Shown one piece after another: positions 60,533 to 64,000 of a DNA stretch of 64,000 nucleotides (position 1 is its first letter; each line of letters begins with the position of its first letter). Below the pieces are notes generated by a model. The model saw only the letters and a list, made by a program, of their open reading frames with translations, searched no databases and was not told the DNA's origin. Source of the stretch: SGZJ01 sp949372955 (lineage in GTDB: Bacteria; Bacteroidota; Bacteroidia; Flavobacteriales; Flavobacteriaceae); NCBI GenBank assembly GCA_949372955.1, contig CASIAX010000005.1, positions 62,001-126,000 on the forward strand, written 5' to 3'. Made by a program: the position numbers and the translations under genes.

Positions 60533-61369
60533 TTATTTGTTAGTTAGATATATACCATCACTTTTAATAGAAATTAATTGTTGTTTGTATAAACCGCCTA
60601 AAGCTTTTTTAAAGGCTTTTTTACTCATTTGAAACGTGTCTTTAATTAGTTCTGGTGATGACTTATCTGTTACCGCTAAAAAGCCATTCGCATCATTAAT
60701 CTTGTCTAATATAAAATTTGAGTTTGGTTCAATATTTCTGTATCCAATATGACCAAGAGAAATATCTAGCTTATTGTTTTCATGAACTTTTTTTATCACA
60801 CCTCTAAGTTTATCTCCAACAGAAATATCTTTAAATATATTATCACTAAATATTAAACCAGAATGAATATTGTTAACTATTACATTCATTCCTAATTCTG
60901 ATGGATGCGATATAATTATATCTACTTCTTCAAACTGCTCAACAGAAAGTGTCTTATTATCTAAAAATCTATTCGTCTTACTTGATGCTAATAACCTATT
61001 TGTTTCATCATCTAAATAACAATGAACCAAATACCAGTCCCCTTTTTTCATTTTAAATGCCATTTCCTTGAAAGGGCAAAACAATTCCTTAACTAAGCCC
61101 CAATCTAAAAAAGCACCAAAACTAGTAACTTCATTACATCTTAATAGTGCAAAACTGCCTCTTTGGATATAAGGCACATCAGTAACAGAAACAATACGTT
61201 CTTCATTATCTAAATAAACAAAAACTTCTAAATAGCCATCTATTTCGTAAGATTCAGGAACATACCTATTTGGTAACAAAACTTCATTATCTTCTTCATC
61301 GCCTAAAAACAGTCCTGGAGGAGTATGACGAAGTATTTTTAAATTATTTACTACACCTAATTCTATCAT
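60533..61369 (-). CDS. cvfB: S1-domain RNA-binding protein, CvfB family
   Basis: A 278-residue protein with tandem S1-like OB folds: ERIVSVTDVPYIQRGSFALLRC, then FGAFLDWGLVKELFCPFKEM (S1 core), the second S1 around GDKLRGVIKKVHENNKLDISL, and a winged-helix C-terminus LGGLYKQQLISIKSDGIYL. CvfB proteins bind RNA and affect gene regulation in Gram-positive bacteria. It lies between menD (27 bp) and menB (5 bp). A TACCTTTG -7 box (61374-61381) directly before its ATG suggests its own promoter in the operon. Confidence 0.88.
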   Translation of the reverse strand: MIELGVVNNLKILRHTPPGLFLGDEEDNEVLLPNRYVPESYEIDGYLEVFVYLDNEERIVSVTDVPYIQRGSFALLRCNEVTSFGAFLDWGLVKELFCPFKEMAFKMKKGDWYLVHCYLDDETNRLLASSKTNRFLDNKTLSVEQFEEVDIIISHPSELGMNVIVNNIHSGLIFSDNIFKDISVGDKLRGVIKKVHENNKLDISLGHIGYRNIEPNSNFILDKINDANGFLAVTDKSSPELIKDTFQMSKKAFKKALGGLYKQQLISIKSDGIYLTNK

Positions 61370-61373
61370 TTTT

Positions 61374-61381
61374 CAAAGGTA
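61374..61381 (-). promoter_or_regulatory. Internal -7 box before cvfB
   Basis: TACCTTTG on the minus strand, four bases upstream of the cvfB ATG, matches TAnnTTTG. It would create an internal, nearly leaderless transcript that covers cvfB-menB-menA-menC. No -33 TTG is seen. Confidence 0.4.
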
Positions 61382-61396
61382 CAAATATTAGAGTGC

Positions 61397-63079
61397 TTAT
61401 TTTATAAAGTCAAAATAATTTAACAAGTAATCTTGATTATAAATACTATCAGTTACAACTTCTAATAGTTTTGGTTTATTAGAAGGTAGATAAAAATCAT
61501 TCAAGATTAATTTTAATTTTGATTCATCATCACTTTCATAAAACTCAAAACCATACATTTTACATAGTTCTTTAGCAGATAAATGATGTTTTGTTTCAAA
61601 AAACTTTTTAAATAACTCAGAGCTGTTGTCTTTTGTTAAAATTTTAAAAATACCTCCCCCTCTATTATTGATAAGTATAATTCTAAAATTCAAAGGGATA
61701 AAATCATTCCAAAGAGCATTGCTGTCATAGAAGAAACTTAAATCTCCTGTGATAAAAACAGTGTTGTGTTTGTAATTAATAGAAGCACCTATCGCTGTAG
61801 ATGTACTCCCATCAATTCCGCTTGTTCCTCTGTTACAGTAGACATTAATTGAGTTGTCAATATCAAACAATTGTGAATAACGAATAGCTGAGCTATTTGA
61901 TATTTGCAACATTGATTTTAATGGAATTGATTTTAAAACAGTATCAAATACTTTAAAGTCACAATAATCAAGACTAGAAAAATAATCTTTATGTTTTAGT
62001 TTCCTTTTAGAAATTACAGAGGCCCAAATAGTATAAAAATTAGAGTTGTTTTCTATGTAATTTTGATATAATCTAGCAATAATATCATCTGGTTTAGATT
62101 TAAAATGCTTAGTTAAACAAAAAAAAGTATCATTTACTTTATGGTTACCAATATGCCAATGTTCTTTTGGCTGATTATTTCTAAAAATTACTTTAATTTT
62201 TTTTGAGATAATCATCCCTCCCATAGTAATCAATATTTCAGGTCTAAAGTCTTTTAATTCTGAGATAGTTAAAGGAGCAACTAACTGATCGATTTTATTA
62301 CAAAATAAAGGGTGGTAAACATTGGATGTGTTTTCTGTCAAAACTAATAAAGAAGGATCATTGGCTAATAAATCAATTGATTTTTTATTTAATAAACCAG
62401 GTGAGGAAACTCCAATGAGAATTATTTTTTTAATTGAATTTTGCCATTTTTTAGTAAATGAATTAATTCTAGTATCTCTTGATTTATTAAGTTTTGGTAA
62501 TATATTTATCGTATTAACACTCATATAATCTGTCAACTCATACAAAGGTTCTGATAAAGGAACATTAATATGAACTGGCATTTGTTTAGTTATAGAAATA
62601 TTTAGTGCATTATTAATCTTTGTTTGATTATCCGGTTTCAAACCTAATAAGCTAAAAAACGACTTATCTTTTTGATCTAAATCAACAGAATATTCAATGT
62701 TTTTTTCAAATACATTTTTTTGATTAATCGTTTGACCGTCACCAATATTTAAAAACTCTTTTGGTCTATCTGCAGAAAGAACAACTAGAGGTATATTACT
62801 AAAGTAAGCTTCTGAAATAGCAGGGTAATAATTTAATAATGCGCTACCAGAAGTGCAGACTAAAACCACGGGTTCATTAATCTGTTGAGCTATTCCGAGT
62901 GCGAAAAAAGCAGCAACCCTTTCATCAACTACGCTGTATGTTTTAAAAAATGGATTGTTATTAAAACCTAAAACCAGCGGAGCATTTCTACTTCCAGGTG
63001 AGATAACTATGTTCTTAATATTCTTTTTAAAACATAGATCTATTATAGATTGAGCAAGGATGTTTACAGAAAAGTTCAT
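61397..63079 (-). CDS. menD: SEPHCHC synthase (MenD)
   Basis: A ThDP-dependent enzyme of 560 residues that joins isochorismate and 2-oxoglutarate. The N-terminal box VISPGSRNAPLVLGF, the catalytic Glu in SVVDERVAAFFALG and the ThDP motif RGTSGIDGSTSTAIGA with GDLSFFYDSNALW are intact. The isochorismate pocket residues look conserved. It is 46 bp behind menF. Confidence 0.93.
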   Translation of the reverse strand: MNFSVNILAQSIIDLCFKKNIKNIVISPGSRNAPLVLGFNNNPFFKTYSVVDERVAAFFALGIAQQINEPVVLVCTSGSALLNYYPAISEAYFSNIPLVVLSADRPKEFLNIGDGQTINQKNVFEKNIEYSVDLDQKDKSFFSLLGLKPDNQTKINNALNISITKQMPVHINVPLSEPLYELTDYMSVNTINILPKLNKSRDTRINSFTKKWQNSIKKIILIGVSSPGLLNKKSIDLLANDPSLLVLTENTSNVYHPLFCNKIDQLVAPLTISELKDFRPEILITMGGMIISKKIKVIFRNNQPKEHWHIGNHKVNDTFFCLTKHFKSKPDDIIARLYQNYIENNSNFYTIWASVISKRKLKHKDYFSSLDYCDFKVFDTVLKSIPLKSMLQISNSSAIRYSQLFDIDNSINVYCNRGTSGIDGSTSTAIGASINYKHNTVFITGDLSFFYDSNALWNDFIPLNFRIILINNRGGGIFKILTKDNSSELFKKFFETKHHLSAKELCKMYGFEFYESDDESKLKLILNDFYLPSNKPKLLEVVTDSIYNQDYLLNYFDFIK

Positions 63080-63125
63080 TTAAATAAATATTGATTGTAA
63101 AGATAAGAATTAAGAGAACTAATAT

Positions 63126-64000
63126 TTAATAAAAAACATTTTTCATTACAGAAGATTTAGCTATAGTTTCCTCATATTCATCCTTAGGGTTTGAACTTTT
63201 AGTTATACCACCTCCAACATAAATTTTTATTAAATTATTAACTATTTCAGCACACCTTAAGTTAACATATAACTTAACCGATTTATTTTTCGGAGATATA
63301 ACTCCTAAATAGCCAGAATAATAAGACCTTTCATAACCTTCATTAAGTGTTATAAACTCTTTAGAATCATCTAAAGGCATGCCACAAACAGCAGGAGTAG
63401 GATGAATCAGATCAACAATACTGCTATAATCATTAAAAGACTTTAAATTTGCGTTAATTGTTGTAGATAAATGATATAAATCTCCAGCCCTTACATTGAC
63501 TGTTTTACTGTAAGATAAATTATTAACGATTTTAACTAATGCATCTAAAATATAAGTTTTCACATATCGCTGCTCATTAATCTCTTTTTCAGACCAATTG
63601 ACTAAATCTTCTGAATTACTTTTTTGTGTCCCAGCAAGAGCAACAGTCTCCATTAAATCATTATTAATAATTAATAGTTTTTCTGGAGTAGCACCAATCC
63701 AAAAACCAACTTTAGGATGAAACCAAATATATGTATAAGAATTATTGTTAAAAGAAAAAAGTTTATTGAAAACAGAAATTAAATCAACTGAAGAAATAGA
63801 CATAAGTTCAACTCTTGATAAAACAACTTTTTTCAAGGTCCCTTTTTCTATTTCTATTAAAGATTTTTCGACTAAACTAGTATGTTTGTTTTCGTTAAAC
63901 ACGTTACTTGACTCAATCCTTGAAAACTCAGGCCTAATTACTTTATTTGAATATACTGAAGTAAAAGATTTACATTTTTCAAAAGGCAAATAAATTTTAT
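63126..64000 (-). CDS. menF: Isochorismate synthase (partial, 5' end beyond the window)
   Basis: The C-terminal portion (at least 291 residues) of a chorismate-binding enzyme. KVVLSRVEL, NSYTYIWFHP, VALAGTQKS, HPTPAVCGMP and KDEYEETIAKSS are the family boxes. It converts chorismate to isochorismate for the first step of menaquinone synthesis. The frame is open to the right edge (the residues KIYLPFEK continue upstream), so the TTG at 63989 is not a true start. The MenF rather than EntC label rests on the men neighbours. Confidence 0.88.
   Translation of the reverse strand, partial: KIYLPFEKCKSFTSVYSNKVIRPEFSRIESSNVFNENKHTSLVEKSLIEIEKGTLKKVVLSRVELMSISSVDLISVFNKLFSFNNNSYTYIWFHPKVGFWIGATPEKLLIINNDLMETVALAGTQKSNSEDLVNWSEKEINEQRYVKTYILDALVKIVNNLSYSKTVNVRAGDLYHLSTTINANLKSFNDYSSIVDLIHPTPAVCGMPLDDSKEFITLNEGYERSYYSGYLGVISPKNKSVKLYVNLRCAEIVNNLIKIYVGGGITKSSNPKDEYEETIAKSSVMKNVFY

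Noticed and set aside
1..64000. tRNA, rRNA, CRISPR, insertion sequence or prophage
   Set aside because: I looked for GC-richer cloverleaf-like blocks, spaced direct repeats, transposase or integrase motifs and terminal inverted repeats and found none that hold up.

Overview
The window is strongly AT-rich chromosomal DNA from a member of the Bacteroidota, most likely a free-living marine flavobacterium with a compact genome. Supports are the gene families present (YfhO, DUF4834, the CAL67264-type small membrane protein, DUF3857, outer-membrane beta-barrel receptors with a carboxypeptidase-regulatory N-domain, a Bacteroidota-type zinc metalloprotease), -7 boxes of the form TAnnTTTG instead of TATAAT, start sites mostly without Shine-Dalgarno sequences, and very tight packing: genes overlap by a few bases or sit within tens of bases, and no gene-free stretch exceeds about 300 bp. 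I see no rRNA, tRNA, CRISPR array, insertion sequence or prophage. The genes look intact; the only interrupted frame is the programmed frameshift of release factor 2.

Layout. 1-7.8 kb: start of an Lrp/AsnC regulator, M14 carboxypeptidase, lipoprotein, both topoisomerase IV subunits, YchF and a two-cluster ferredoxin. 7.8-13.4 kb: LuxC-like acyl-CoA reductase, serine biosynthesis (serC, serA), MsrA, a LolD-type ATPase and a TIGR02757 protein. 13.4-19.9 kb: S10 peptidase/Asp-box lipoprotein/glycosyltransferase operon, a dihydroorotase-like protein lacking its metal ligands, an esterase and a PhnP-like hydrolase. 20-26.5 kb: a conserved protein of unknown function, Bcp, a cluster-less endonuclease III, an ECF sigma factor with a 47-residue partner gene, UvrA, and then a candidate sigma-54-driven small RNA. 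26.5-32 kb: surface glycan operon (DUF4834, YfhO, GT, flippase). 32-40 kb: barrel protein and acetyltransferase facing a cysteine-synthase-like/serine-palmitoyltransferase-like pair that is probably sulfonolipid (capnine) synthesis, then threonine aldolase and a metalloprotease. 40-44.6 kb: prfB, ArsC-like protein, TonB-type receptor, three small membrane proteins. 44.7-51.4 kb: fumarase, histidine degradation (hutI, ftcD), GNAT, EttA. 51.4-64 kb: secreted proteins and the menaquinone genes (menE; then menF-menD-cvfB-menB-menA-menC), with CPBP and DoxX membrane proteins downstream.

Metabolically this is an aerobic heterotroph with menaquinone respiration, the TCA cycle, histidine and peptide catabolism, and an outer membrane carrying lipoproteins, glycans and probably sulfonolipids. 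The most unusual items are the sigma-54 promoter followed by a short hairpin-terminated transcript at 26428-26526, the sulfonolipid pair, the SD-like prfB recoding site in a genome that seems not to use Shine-Dalgarno initiation, the 47-residue gene downstream of the sigma factor, and the dihydroorotase-like and endonuclease III proteins that lack metal-binding residues.
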